From: Spirochaetota bacterium
GTDB lineage: Bacteria; Spirochaetota; Spirochaetia; Treponematales; Breznakiellaceae
Direction: 5' to 3'
NCBI GenBank assembly: GCA_023406985.1
Contig: JAEXTK010000234.1
Coordinates: forward strand, 1 to 64,000
Length of the DNA: 64,000 bases
Shown here: positions 34,505-43,476 of the stretch, piece by piece
Layout of the letters: the number at the start of each line of letters is the position of its first letter
Position numbering within the stretch: the stretch's first letter is position 1
Program-made: the position numbers and the translations under genes
Notes under the pieces: generated by a model
Database searches by the model: none
Told to the model about the DNA's origin: nothing
What the model saw: the letters and a program-made list of their open reading frames with translations, nothing else

Positions 34505-36019
34505 TCACTCCTTGGGATTGACGATTTCAAGCTCTTTGATCAGCCGAGAAAGATAGGTGCGTTGGATATCCAGCGACTTCGCGGTCTCGGTTTGGTTCCA
34601 ATTCTTCTCTTCGAGCGCTTTCTGTATAAAGTGTTTCTTGAAAACAGTCAAAGCGGTCTTCAGGTTGCGGCCGGTGAAGGTAGAAGCGCCCACGTTCGAT
34701 TTGGCGTCGAGCAGCAGATCCTCGCTGCGGATCATCCGGTCTTTGCCGATCACGCAGGCCCGTTCGATGGCATTCTCCAACTCGCGCACGTTCCCCGGCC
34801 AGGAATAGGACAGGATCGCCTCCATGGCGTCGTCGGCGAAGCCGTCGAACTGCTTCTTGGTCTCGCGCCTGAACTTCTTAAGGAAAAACTCTGCGAGTTC
34901 GGGGATATCCTCCGGCCGTTGCCGGAGCGGCGGAATATAGATCGGGAGTACGTTCAAACGGTAGTAGAGGTCGCTGCGGAATTCGCCGCGCTCCATGAGC
35001 GTCTCGATATCCCGGTTAGTCGCGGCCAGGATGCGTACGTCCACCGTAATGGATTCGCTCGACCCGACCTTTTCGAAGCTCCGTTGCTGGATCACCCGGA
35101 GCAGCTTGGCCTGGAGTTTGAGGGGAAGGTCGCCGATCTCGTCGAGGAAGATCGTACCGCCGTCCGCTATCTCGAAACGGCCCCGCCGGTTCTGCACCGC
35201 GTCGGTGAACGCGCCCTTCACGTGACCGAAAAGTTCGCTCTCGAGCAGGCCCTCGGGCAAGGCGGCGCAGTTGACGCGCACGAAGGGTGCGTTGCGCCGT
35301 TGGCTGCGGAGGTGAATTTGCTCGGCGAAGAGCTCCTTCCCTACCCCGCTTTCGCCGAGGATCAGGACGGACGAATCGGTCTTGGCGACCCGGTCGATGA
35401 TCTCGAGCTTTTCGAGGACGATGGGACTCTTCGCGATCAGGGTATGGTATCCGCGATCGGTCTGGATCTGGTCCTGGAGGAAATGGATCTCTTCCCTGGC
35501 CTTCTCGAAGCTCCGGGCGTTCTGGATGGCCAAGGCAGCCTGGTTCGCGAAGATCTCGAGCCATTGAAGGTCGTCTTGCGAAAAATCCTTCCCGTCCTTC
35601 TTGTTGATCATCTCGATCACGCCGATGCACTCGTCCTTCATGCGCATGGGCACGGCGAGCATGGTCCGGGAGGGATAATCGATCTTCTTGGAGATATCGA
35701 CGAAGTGACGCTTGTCGCTTTCCACGTCGTTGATGATGAGCGAAGTGTTGTGCTGCGCGACCCAACCCGCGATCCCCTCCCCCATGTTGAGGGAGTATTT
35801 GCGGACCGCGTCGCCTTTGGATCCGAGGGCGATCTCGAAATACAGTTTGGAAGACTCTTTATCCACGAGGAGGAGGCTGGACGCCTCCCCCTCGGTTAAC
35901 CGGGTCGCGGATTCAAGGATCCGGGTCAGCAGCGATCGAATGTCCGAAAAGTTTGAGTTGATGAGAGTGTTTATCTCTATCAGCGTATTGAACTTACGGA
36001 CATCGATCGATGACAGCAT
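34505..36019 (-). CDS. GAF-domain sigma-54-dependent transcriptional activator
   Basis: A 504-residue enhancer-binding protein: GAF sensor (about 15-170), AAA+ domain (about 190-420) with Walker A GESGVGKE, sigma-54 loop GAFTDA (usually GAFTGA), Walker B IFLDEIGD and the arginine-finger region, then a Fis-type helix-turn-helix (NWNQTETAKSLDIQRTYLSRLIKEL). There is no receiver domain, so a ligand bound by the GAF domain probably sets activity. rpoN is not in this window. Ten bases after cmk-rpsA with no good Shine-Dalgarno sequence, so translation may be coupled. Confidence 0.92.
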   Translation of the reverse strand: MLSSIDVRKFNTLIEINTLINSNFSDIRSLLTRILESATRLTEGEASSLLLVDKESSKLYFEIALGSKGDAVRKYSLNMGEGIAGWVAQHNTSLIINDVESDKRHFVDISKKIDYPSRTMLAVPMRMKDECIGVIEMINKKDGKDFSQDDLQWLEIFANQAALAIQNARSFEKAREEIHFLQDQIQTDRGYHTLIAKSPIVLEKLEIIDRVAKTDSSVLILGESGVGKELFAEQIHLRSQRRNAPFVRVNCAALPEGLLESELFGHVKGAFTDAVQNRRGRFEIADGGTIFLDEIGDLPLKLQAKLLRVIQQRSFEKVGSSESITVDVRILAATNRDIETLMERGEFRSDLYYRLNVLPIYIPPLRQRPEDIPELAEFFLKKFRRETKKQFDGFADDAMEAILSYSWPGNVRELENAIERACVIGKDRMIRSEDLLLDAKSNVGASTFTGRNLKTALTVFKKHFIQKALEEKNWNQTETAKSLDIQRTYLSRLIKELEIVNPKE

Positions 36020-36029
36020 ACCAATGGGC

Positions 36030-38399
36030 TCAAGAGCCTATCGAATTACCCTTTGACTTGAGGAAATCTCCGAGGGTGTAGGTCGATTCGTCGGCTTCCT
36101 CGGCGGCCATGTACCGCGACAGCTCCTCGCGCTGCACCTTCTTCTGGTAGTCGCGGATGGAAAACGCGATCTTCTGCTTGTCGCTCTGCATCTCGATGAT
36201 GACGGCCTTGATCTTGTCGCCGACCTGGTACTTCTTGAGCGCCTCGTCGTAGGAATCGTCGCGGTTCTCCACGAGGTTCGACTTGTGGATGAGCCCTTCG
36301 ATCCCGCCGGGGACGCGGACGAAGATGCCGAAATCGGTGATGGAGGAAATCTCGCCCTCGACCATCGAGCCGACCTTGTAGACGCTCGCGAAGGTCTGCC
36401 AGGGGTCATCGGAGAGCTGCTTCACGCCGAGGCGGATGGACCGGTTCTCGGGCTCGCAGGCGATGACCATGACTTCGACGTCGGAACCGACCTGGAGCTC
36501 GCTGCCCGGGTGCTTGACCTTCTTGGTCCAGGAAAGATCGTCGGCGTGGAGGAAGCCGTCGATGCCGTCCTCGAGCTCGATGAAGGCGCCCGCGTTGGTG
36601 AGCTTGACGACCTTCCGGGTGAGGCGCGTGCCGATCGGATACCGCTCAGCGACGTCCGTCCACGGATTCGCGGTGACCTGCTTGAGTCCGAGGGAGACCC
36701 GGCCGGCCTGGAGGTCGTATCCGAGGATCATGCACTCGACCTCGTCGCCGATCTTGAGGACCTCTTCCGGCTTCTGGATCTTCTTGATCCAGGAGAACTC
36801 GGAGATATGGGCGAGTCCCTCGATTCCCTCTTCCAGCTCGATGAACGCGCCGAAATCGGTGAGCTTGGTGACGTGGCCCTTGACCACGTCGTTCACGTGG
36901 TACTTATCCTCGAAGTGGATCCACGGATCATCGGTGAAGTGCTTGAGCGACAGGTTGATGCGCTTCTCCACCGGATCGATGCGGATGACCTTGAGGCGGA
37001 TCTCCTGACCCTTCTTGACGAAGTCCTTCGGGCGGGTGACGTGGCCCCAGCTCATGTCGTTGATGTGGAGGAGGCCGTCGAAGCCGCCGAGATCGATGAA
37101 GGAACCGAAGGAGGTGAAGCTCTTCACCGCGCCGACGACCTCGTCGCCGATCTGGGTGTTGGCGTAGAAGGCCTCGCGCCTCTTCTCGATCTCTTCCTCG
37201 AGCCACTTGCGGCGGTTGACGACGATGTTGACCTTGCCGTCGGAGTAGAGGCGCTCGACGTAGAAGCTCGTCTTCATGCCGATGAGCTTCTCGGGCTTGT
37301 CCACCTTCTGGGAATCGGACTGGCTGATGGGCAGGAACGCGCGGACGCCCGCGCCGAGGTTGACCTCGTAGCCGCCCTTGACGACCTTATCGATAGTGCC
37401 TTCGACCACGGCGTGATCCTGGAAAGCCTGCCGGAGGTTCTTCCAGAACACCTTGACGTCGGCCTTCTGCTTGGAAACGATGACTTCGCCGTGCTTGTTC
37501 TCTTTGGCGATGAGGACTACGGAAACGGTATCCCCGATTTTCGGGATTTCGGTGAACTCCGCGATCGGAATCTTGCCCTCGGACTTGTAACCGACGTCGA
37601 TGAAGACCTGGTCGGCGGTGACCTGGATAACGAAACCGTCTACGAGCTGACCTTCTTCGAGCTGCTCGAGGGACTTAAGATACTCTTCCTGTAATTGTGT
37701 CTGGATGTTGTCCGCGGAGTGCTTCGACCCATCCATTTCCACTTCCATCTGACCCATGGTTGATCCTTGTATCTGAATTTTCCGTACCAATTTGTCATAA
37801 ACTTGATCGATGGTCAAGTCCGAGGTGTCCAAATAGGTCACCCCGGGGGCCACTTTCAAACTGCCTTCTTCTTTATTACGATCGATTTCGTCCCGCTCCG
37901 CGATGGTGGCCTCGATCTCCGCGAGCGTGAGTCGCGAGACCCCCTGCTCGTACCTCCGGCGGGCCCGGGATTGGACCGACGCGTCCAGGTAAAAGCGGTG
38001 TTCCGCGTGCGGAAAGACCACCGTGGTCATGTCGCGGCCTTCCACGACGATGTCCTTCCCCTTCGCGATCGAGCGGACGAGGTCGTTGACGACGTGGCGG
38101 ATGGGCACGATGGAGGAGAGCCGCGCGACCGAGCGGTCCACCGCGTCCGAGTGGAGCTCGGCGTCGACGTCCTCGCCGTCCAGGATGACGTGGCCTGCGC
38201 GGTAATCGATTTTGGCGCCGGCCGCGAACGCGAGGGCGGCCTCGGGGTCGGTCGGCTCGATGCCGCGCCGCAGGCATCCGAGGGTGAGCGCCCGGTAGAG
38301 GTTGCCGGAATTGACGTAGGTGAAACCGAGGCGCTCGGCGAGGATGCGGGCGATGGTGCTCTTGCCCGATCCCGCGGGCCCGTCCATTGCGATTACCAT
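36030..38399 (-). CDS. cmk-rpsA: Cytidylate kinase-ribosomal protein S1 fusion
   Basis: A 789-residue in-frame fusion. Residues 1-212 are CMP kinase: P-loop GPAGSGKST, VNSGNLYRA in place of the usual DTGAMYRA, and EGRDMTTVVFPHAEHRFYLDA. After a short linker, residues 245-765 hold six S1 RNA-binding domains (for example DFGAFIELEEGIEGLAHISE). S1 delivers mRNA to the ribosome; Cmk makes CDP from CMP. Separate adjacent cmk and rpsA genes are widespread, and fusion is known in treponemes. An in-frame ATG at residue 215 with its own AAGGA could give free S1. One base after rluB. Confidence 0.95.
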   Translation of the reverse strand: MVIAMDGPAGSGKSTIARILAERLGFTYVNSGNLYRALTLGCLRRGIEPTDPEAALAFAAGAKIDYRAGHVILDGEDVDAELHSDAVDRSVARLSSIVPIRHVVNDLVRSIAKGKDIVVEGRDMTTVVFPHAEHRFYLDASVQSRARRRYEQGVSRLTLAEIEATIAERDEIDRNKEEGSLKVAPGVTYLDTSDLTIDQVYDKLVRKIQIQGSTMGQMEVEMDGSKHSADNIQTQLQEEYLKSLEQLEEGQLVDGFVIQVTADQVFIDVGYKSEGKIPIAEFTEIPKIGDTVSVVLIAKENKHGEVIVSKQKADVKVFWKNLRQAFQDHAVVEGTIDKVVKGGYEVNLGAGVRAFLPISQSDSQKVDKPEKLIGMKTSFYVERLYSDGKVNIVVNRRKWLEEEIEKRREAFYANTQIGDEVVGAVKSFTSFGSFIDLGGFDGLLHINDMSWGHVTRPKDFVKKGQEIRLKVIRIDPVEKRINLSLKHFTDDPWIHFEDKYHVNDVVKGHVTKLTDFGAFIELEEGIEGLAHISEFSWIKKIQKPEEVLKIGDEVECMILGYDLQAGRVSLGLKQVTANPWTDVAERYPIGTRLTRKVVKLTNAGAFIELEDGIDGFLHADDLSWTKKVKHPGSELQVGSDVEVMVIACEPENRSIRLGVKQLSDDPWQTFASVYKVGSMVEGEISSITDFGIFVRVPGGIEGLIHKSNLVENRDDSYDEALKKYQVGDKIKAVIIEMQSDKQKIAFSIRDYQKKVQREELSRYMAAEEADESTYTLGDFLKSKGNSIGS
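37755..37768 (-). promoter_or_regulatory. Candidate internal ribosome-binding site and start for free S1
   Basis: Minus strand: AAGGA (37764-37768), six bases, then in-frame ATG at 37757 (residue 215), exactly at the kinase-S1 junction. The product would start MGQMEVEMDGS and contain all six S1 domains. Confidence 0.4.
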
Positions 38400-38400
38400 T

Positions 38401-39147
38401 TCATGCTCCTTTCGATGCGGACAACAACCCCGCTATTTCCGCGGCTACGAGCGGGCGGTAGGCGCCCTCGCGCAGGTCGCCGAGGAGGACGGGTCCGATG
38501 CGGACGCGGTGGAGGCGTTCCGGATGCAGGCGGAAATACGAGAAGACCCGTCGGATCTCGCGATTCTTGCCCTCTATGAGGACCACGCGAACGGACTTCC
38601 TGCCCAGCCGCTCGATCCGTTCGCAGCGATAGAGGACGCCCTCTATCTCCACGCCCTTCAGGAAGGCATCCATCATCGCGTCGGGTATCGGTACCGTGGA
38701 ATCCACGAGGTATTCCTTTTCCAGCTCCGCGGATGGATGGCTCACCCGCGCGGCGAACTCGCCGTCGTTCGTGAAGAGGATGAGGCCGGAGGAGCGGTAG
38801 TCCAGGCGGCCTACGTTGTAGACGCGTTCGGTTATATCCTTGTCCAGCAATTCTTTGGCGAGACGTCGGCCCTGGGGATCCGCGGACGTGCAGATATAGA
38901 GCGACGGCTTGTGGAGCATGAGGTAGAGGCGCCGCGCCTCGGGCCGCACGTCCGTTCCGTCCACCTCCACCGCGTCGCCGGGGAGGACCTTCGTGCCGAG
39001 CTCCGTCACCGTAACTCCGTTGACGCGCACGCGGCCCGCGACGATGAAGGCCTCCGCGCCGCGCCTGGACGCGAGGCCGCACCGCGCGAGGTACGTTTGC
39101 AGTCGGATCGGTCCGTCCTCTCCTTCCGCCTTATCCGTTGAGTTCAA
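38401..39147 (-). CDS. rluB: 23S rRNA pseudouridine synthase, RluB/RsuA family
   Basis: The 248-residue protein has an N-terminal S4 domain (LQTYLARCGLASRRGAEAFI) and the RsuA/RluB catalytic motif NVGRLDYRSSGLILFTNDG, with Asp as nucleophile, then EGKNREIRRVF. Gene position next to scpAB, as in many bacteria, favours RluB (23S U2605) over RluE or RsuA. It overlaps scpB by 17 bases and lies one base before cmk-rpsA. Confidence 0.92.
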   Translation of the reverse strand: MNSTDKAEGEDGPIRLQTYLARCGLASRRGAEAFIVAGRVRVNGVTVTELGTKVLPGDAVEVDGTDVRPEARRLYLMLHKPSLYICTSADPQGRRLAKELLDKDITERVYNVGRLDYRSSGLILFTNDGEFAARVSHPSAELEKEYLVDSTVPIPDAMMDAFLKGVEIEGVLYRCERIERLGRKSVRVVLIEGKNREIRRVFSYFRLHPERLHRVRIGPVLLGDLREGAYRPLVAAEIAGLLSASKGA

Positions 39148-39676
39148 ATCGTTCGCTCTCGGTCTCGTCGAGTTTGGGCAGGTCCGCGATGCTTTCCAGC
39201 CTGAAGAACTTGAGGAATTCCTTGGTCGTACCGTATTGCACGGGCTTGCCGGGAACGTCCTTTTTCCCCGTCTCCCTGATGAGCCCCCGCTCCAGGAGGA
39301 GCCGCATCATGTTGTCCGCGGATACGCCGCGGATCGCCTCGATCTCCCCGCGCGTGATGGGCTGGGAATACGCGATGATGGACAGGGTCTCGATGGCCGC
39401 CCGGGAAAGCTTGGCGTCGTTCTTCTTGCCGTAGCGTTCCTTGAGGATCTCCCAATAGTCCTTTTTCGGGGCTATGACGATGCCGCCCCCGATCCGGGAG
39501 AGTTCAACCCCCGAGTCCTCGCGGCCGCAGCGTTCGGCGAGGGCCTCGAGCGAGGCCTCCACCACCTCCTTGGATAGGCCCGAGACGCGCGCGAGCAGCG
39601 CCTCGTCCACGGGATCGGCCTCAAGGTAGAGGATGGCTTCAATCAGCGCTGTCTCTTTCTCCAATCGTAACTCCAT
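39131..39676 (-). CDS. scpB: Segregation and condensation protein B
   Basis: A 181-residue protein of two winged helices: LIEAILYLEADPVDEALLARVSG at the start and LSRAAIETLSIIAYSQPITRGEIEAIRGV in the middle, which is the ScpB signature. It dimerises and binds ScpA to regulate the SMC complex. It overlaps scpA by 38 bases and rluB by 17. AGAGG lies three bases before the ATG. Confidence 0.95.
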   Translation of the reverse strand: MELRLEKETALIEAILYLEADPVDEALLARVSGLSKEVVEASLEALAERCGREDSGVELSRIGGGIVIAPKKDYWEILKERYGKKNDAKLSRAAIETLSIIAYSQPITRGEIEAIRGVSADNMMRLLLERGLIRETGKKDVPGKPVQYGTTKEFLKFFRLESIADLPKLDETESERFELNG

Positions 39677-40412
39677 CGGCCTCTGCCTTCTCGCTCGGTC
39701 GTATCAGGATATCCCCGAACATGCGGTTCTGAAAAATGGTGATCATGCGGAACTTCACCGCCTCCAGTATCGCGAGGAAGGCGCACACGATATCCATGAC
39801 GGATCCGTTACGGACGACGAGGTCGGTGAAGCTGCACTCGCCTTTGGTCTCCAGGAGTTCGTTCATGAGCGTGATCTTCTCGTTGATGGAGACTTCTTCG
39901 TACAAGTCGATGATGCGCTCGCTCGTGAGCGAGGTCATGAGGCTGGAGAAGGTCTTGAGCAGGTCCCAGACGTCCACCTTCTCCCAGAGCCCCTCATCGG
40001 CGAAGGGGAGGGCTCGCTGGATCTTCTTGCGCTCGATGACCCACTCCCCTTCCCGCTCCTTGTCCTCCATGAGTTCCGAGAGCTTCTTGAACTTCTGGTA
40101 CTCGATCAGCTTGTCGACGAGTTCCTTCCGCGGATCCTCGATATCGTCGTCCAACTCGAGCTCCACGGGGAGCAACATGCGCGACTTGATGTAGAGGAGG
40201 GTCGCGGCCATGGCATGGAAGTCGGTGAGATCGTCCAGGTCGATCTCCGTGGCGTACGCGAGGTATTCCAGGTACTGTTCGGTGATCTGCGCGACGGGTA
40301 TGTCGTAGATGTTGACTTCGTTCTTCTTGATGAGGAAGAGCAGCAGGTCGAGGGGGCCCTCAAATTCCTTGAGGCGAAAGCTCCGCGCCCCTTCCGTCGT
40401 CACCGCGTCCAT
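39639..40412 (-). CDS. scpA: Segregation and condensation protein A (kleisin)
   Basis: A 257-residue kleisin that bridges SMC heads. The N-terminal [39 protein letters not shown] is diagnostic (quoted here in two parts of the same helix region), with a Glu-rich middle and a C-terminal winged helix. I chose ATG 40412; the frame extends 62 codons into folK without family sequence. It overlaps the folK 3' end by 53 bases and scpB by 38. Confidence 0.95.
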   Translation of the reverse strand: MDAVTTEGARSFRLKEFEGPLDLLLFLIKKNEVNIYDIPVAQITEQYLEYLAYATEIDLDDLTDFHAMAATLLYIKSRMLLPVELELDDDIEDPRKELVDKLIEYQKFKKLSELMEDKEREGEWVIERKKIQRALPFADEGLWEKVDVWDLLKTFSSLMTSLTSERIIDLYEEVSINEKITLMNELLETKGECSFTDLVVRNGSVMDIVCAFLAILEAVKFRMITIFQNRMFGDILIRPSEKAEADGVTIGERDSAD

Positions 40413-40971
40413 TGGGTGGATTATACGGGGCGAGGTCCGCGTAGTAAATACCCTGCGGGGGAAGGACAGCCAAAAGGTCCGCGAGCGGCGAGCGGTCGCG
40501 GGGGTCGGCGGCGTCCGGCCACAGTTCGAGCAGGGGCAGGAGCGCGAATTTCCGCTCGCGGAGCCCGGGATGTGGGATCTGGAGCGCCGGAGGCTCATCG
40601 ATGACCGAATCGCCGTAGAGGAGGATGTCCACGTCGAGGGTGCGCTGCCCGCGGCGGCGCTCCCTCGAACGGTCCCTACCGAAGCGGGCTTCGACTTCGT
40701 GGATGCGGGAGAGGAGGTCGTACGGCGCGAGGGCGCAGTAGCCCGTCACGGCCGCGTTGATGAACCGCGGCTGATCCTCTACGTAGAGCGGTTCGCTCTC
40801 ATATAACGAAGAGAGCCGCGCCTCGGCGAGGAAGGCCGAAAGGTCCGCCGCCGCGGCCCGGAGTATGGCGCGGCTGTCGCCGCGGTTCGAGCCGAGGCCG
40901 AGCGCCACACGGGCGCCGGCCCTCGCCGTCGCCGCGGCCGGGGAATCAGAAGAGGCCGTCTTCGAACCCAT
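40360..40971 (-). CDS. folK: 2-amino-4-hydroxy-6-hydroxymethyldihydropteridine pyrophosphokinase
   Basis: Pyrophosphorylates the pterin in folate synthesis. The 203-residue protein has LGLGSNRGD, the conserved FINAAVTG strand and [12 protein letters not shown], where the Asp pair binds magnesium, followed by [25 protein letters not shown] 40971 lies inside the recA 3' end (26-base overlap); the longer frame is antisense-like Arg/Pro-rich sequence and is rejected. The last 30 residues read through the scpA start and may be dispensable. No other folate gene is nearby. Confidence 0.88.
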   Translation of the reverse strand: MGSKTASSDSPAAATARAGARVALGLGSNRGDSRAILRAAAADLSAFLAEARLSSLYESEPLYVEDQPRFINAAVTGYCALAPYDLLSRIHEVEARFGRDRSRERRRGQRTLDVDILLYGDSVIDEPPALQIPHPGLRERKFALLPLLELWPDAADPRDRSPLADLLAVLPPQGIYYADLAPYNPPNGRGDDGRGAELSPQGI

Positions 40972-42226
40972 CGTCCCGGCCGCTTCCCTTCCCTTTCGCG
41001 ACGGGAACGTCGTCCTGGAACGCGTCGTCCGCCGCTGCCGCGGCCGCGGAGGCGGCGGCCTTCGGCTTCGGCGGGGCCGCCTTGACCGCCGCCGCATTGG
41101 ACGCGGCGGCCATGGACGCGGGCCGCACCGGGGCAGGAGCCGCGGGAGCCGCGGGAGCATTCGTCGCGGGCGGGTTGCCGTTCCTCCCCGGGAACATGAG
41201 GGCGCGCAGCTTCTGCTCGATATCTGCGGAGAGCGCGGGATTGCTTTCCAAGTACGCCTTCGCGCTGTCCCGCCCTTGTCCGATCTTCTCCTCGCCGTAG
41301 GCGTACCAGGCGCCCTTCTTGTCGATGATCTCGTACTTCACCGCGGCGTCCACCAGGCTGCTCGAGGCCGATATCCCCTTCCCGAACATGATCTCCAGTT
41401 CGACCTTCCGGAAGGGAGGCGCCACCTTGTTCTTCACCACCTTGACGCGGACACGGTTTCCGACCGCGTCGGCGTCGCCCTTCTCTATGGTTTCCATCTT
41501 GCGGACTTCCAGGCGGACGGAGGAATAGAACTTGAGCGCGTTGCCGCCGGTCGTCGTCTCGGGATTTCCGAACATGATCCCGATCTTCATGCGGATCTGG
41601 TTGATGAAGATGAGGATGGTCTTGGATTTTCCGATGGTGGCCGTGAGCTTGCGGAGCGCCTGGCTCATGAGCCGGGCCTGGAGGCCGACGTGGGCGTCGC
41701 CCATGTCGCCTTCGATCTCGGCCTGCGGGGTGAGGGCGGCGACGGAGTCCACGACGATGACGTCCACCGCGCCGGACCGCACGAGGCTTTCGGTGATCTC
41801 CAGTGCCTGTTCCCCGGTATCGGGCTGGGAGACCCAGAGCTCGTCGATATTGACGCCGAGGTTCTTCGCGTAGGTCGGATCCAGCGCGTGCTCGGCGTCC
41901 ACGAAGGCCGCGATGCCGCCCTTCTTCTGGGCTTCGGCGATGGCGTGGAGCGCCAAGGTGGTCTTTCCCGACGACTCCGGGCCGTAGATCTCGATGATGC
42001 GTCCCCGGGGGTAGCCGCCGATGCCCAAGGCTTCATCGAGCAGGATGGAACCCGAAGGGATCGTCTCGATTCCCGCAACGTCGATGTGGGCGCCGAGCTT
42101 CATCAGGGAACCGGCGCCGAATTGCTTTTCTATCTGGAGCCGGGCGGCTTCCAGGGCCTTGCCCTTTTCCTCGTGGGACGCCGCGGGATCTCCGCGGGTT
42201 TTTTCGCTCTCGCTCATTTTTGCCAC
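40946..42226 (-). CDS. recA: Recombinase RecA
   Basis: The 426-residue strand-exchange protein has Walker [10 protein letters not shown], Walker [12 protein letters not shown]1/L2 region with [27 protein letters not shown] (shown in parts), and the normal C-terminal domain to about residue 345. An unusual roughly 70-residue Ala/Pro/Lys-rich linker follows, ending in the acidic [14 protein letters not shown] 42226 is chosen because GGAGG lies five bases before it and the resulting MAK start matches relatives; ATG 42217 and GTG 42241 are alternatives. First gene of the minus-strand chain to 30.6 kb. Confidence 0.97.
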   Translation of the reverse strand: MAKMSESEKTRGDPAASHEEKGKALEAARLQIEKQFGAGSLMKLGAHIDVAGIETIPSGSILLDEALGIGGYPRGRIIEIYGPESSGKTTLALHAIAEAQKKGGIAAFVDAEHALDPTYAKNLGVNIDELWVSQPDTGEQALEITESLVRSGAVDVIVVDSVAALTPQAEIEGDMGDAHVGLQARLMSQALRKLTATIGKSKTILIFINQIRMKIGIMFGNPETTTGGNALKFYSSVRLEVRKMETIEKGDADAVGNRVRVKVVKNKVAPPFRKVELEIMFGKGISASSSLVDAAVKYEIIDKKGAWYAYGEEKIGQGRDSAKAYLESNPALSADIEQKLRALMFPGRNGNPPATNAPAAPAAPAPVRPASMAAASNAAAVKAAPPKPKAAASAAAAAADDAFQDDVPVAKGKGSGRDDGFEDGLF

Positions 42227-42280
42227 TCTAGCCTCCCCCACGCGTACGCTCCCGCCGCGTTCCGTGCTTGCATGCGAACG

Positions 42281-42289
42281 ATCATACCA
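42281..42289 (-). promoter_or_regulatory. Putative extended -10 promoter for recA
   Basis: Minus strand TGG-TATGAT forms an extended -10 about 55 bases before the GTG start, with no good -35 at 17 bases. An alternative is TTGATG (42310-42315) with TATGGT at 18 bases. No recognisable SOS box is seen. Confidence 0.4.
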
Positions 42290-42333
42290 TACACATAATC
42301 GCGTCGTTCCATCAAGGAAGACCCGAAAAGTGC

Positions 42334-42362
42334 TCGACGCCGCGCGGGAGTGCGGATACAGT
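42334..42362 (+). promoter_or_regulatory. Promoter for prs, seven bases before the ATG
   Basis: TCGACG (42334-42339), 17 bases, TACAGT (42357-42362), then seven bases to ATG 42370, placing +1 at or next to the start codon. Confidence 0.55.
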
Positions 42363-42369
42363 AATCGAT

Positions 42370-43470
42370 ATGAGGAACGCCTTCGCGATCGTCGCGACCC
42401 GGCCCATGCGCGGTTACGCGAGCCACGTGGCCGAAGTCTTGAAACGGTATCCGAGCTTCATGGATTGGGCCGAAGGGATAGATCGCGTGGACGCGCTCAA
42501 GACGGATCGCTTCGCCGACGGGGAGCTGGAAGTCTCGGTAAACGCCTCCTTGCGGGGAAAGGACGTCTATCTGTTCGCGAGCGCCGCCCGCAACGAGGCG
42601 GGCGTCGTCGTGGAAGAAGCCAAGATCGAGCTTTACCACGCGGTGGACGCGCTCAAACGGTCGCAAGCCGAACGTATCATCGTCTTTGAGCCCTTCGTGT
42701 CCTGTTCCCGGTCCGACCGTACCACGCGGCGCAATTCGGTGGGGCTCTGGATACACTTCAAGACGCTCTCGAGCCTCGGCGCCGACCACATCATCACCTA
42801 CCAGCTCCACTCCGATAAGTCCAAGTCGATGCTCGACCCGACCGCGTGCGCGATAGACGACGTGCCCGGCCTCCATTTGCTCAAGAAGCGACTCTGCGAT
42901 GTCTACATCCGCGACGCGGAAACGCTGGAACGGGAGGTCAGGACGCATTGGGCCTTCTGCTCCGTCGACGCGGGCGGGGAAAAGCTGGCGCGCCGTTTCG
43001 CGAACGCCTTCGGCGCGCCCCTCGTGATCGCCCACAAGCAGCGGGACTATACGCAGGCCAACACCATCAGCTCCATCAACATCCTGTCCGCCGTACCGCT
43101 CGAGGGGAAAAAGCTCTGGATCGTGGACGACATGATCGATACCGCGGGCTCGGTGGAAAGCCTCATCCGCGCGCTCGCGCGGCTCAAACCCGCCGAGATC
43201 AATATCGCGGCCGTGCACGCGGTCTTCTCGCCTCCCGCCACGGAGCGGCTCGCGCGACTCTCGGCGGAAGGGCTTCTCCGGCGCGTCCTCGTGACCGACA
43301 CCGTCTTCTGCCCCGCGTGCATTCCCGACGATATCCCGGGACTGGAAGTCGTCCCCTCCTCCGAGCTGTCGGCCTCCATCATCGCTACGATCGCCTGCGA
43401 CGAGTCGCTTTCCAATCTCTTCGCGCCCTTCGACGCCGAGCGGTACCTGCGGGCCCCCCGGCTGCTCTGA
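42370..43470 (+). CDS. prs: Divergent ribose-phosphate pyrophosphokinase
   Basis: PRPP synthetase makes phosphoribosyl pyrophosphate from ribose-5-phosphate and ATP. The 366-residue protein keeps [21 protein letters not shown] (RQDRK region), and the PRPP loop [12 protein letters not shown], but is about 50 residues longer than classical Prs and has changed flanking motifs (ASAARNEAG where QSTC/PVN is usual). ATG 42370 is chosen; the 34-codon upstream extension crosses the promoter and has no family match. No Shine-Dalgarno sequence. It converges on dtd with a six-base gap. Confidence 0.88.
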   Translation: MRNAFAIVATRPMRGYASHVAEVLKRYPSFMDWAEGIDRVDALKTDRFADGELEVSVNASLRGKDVYLFASAARNEAGVVVEEAKIELYHAVDALKRSQAERIIVFEPFVSCSRSDRTTRRNSVGLWIHFKTLSSLGADHIITYQLHSDKSKSMLDPTACAIDDVPGLHLLKKRLCDVYIRDAETLEREVRTHWAFCSVDAGGEKLARRFANAFGAPLVIAHKQRDYTQANTISSINILSAVPLEGKKLWIVDDMIDTAGSVESLIRALARLKPAEINIAAVHAVFSPPATERLARLSAEGLLRRVLVTDTVFCPACIPDDIPGLEVVPSSELSASIIATIACDESLSNLFAPFDAERYLRAPRLL

Positions 43471-43476
43471 CGTCGA

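Noticed and set aside
36285..37694. A 469-codon open frame antisense to the S1 domains
   Set aside because: A repeat-driven shadow of cmk-rpsA rich in Asp, Leu and Val; no start signals or family match.
39639..39676. Frameshift between scpA and scpB
   Set aside because: The 38-base overlap is in different frames but both proteins are complete at their ends, so this is a true gene overlap.
42227..42369. SOS box controlling recA
   Set aside because: GAACGA/TCGTTC elements are present but their spacing fits neither the E. coli nor the Bacillus LexA box.
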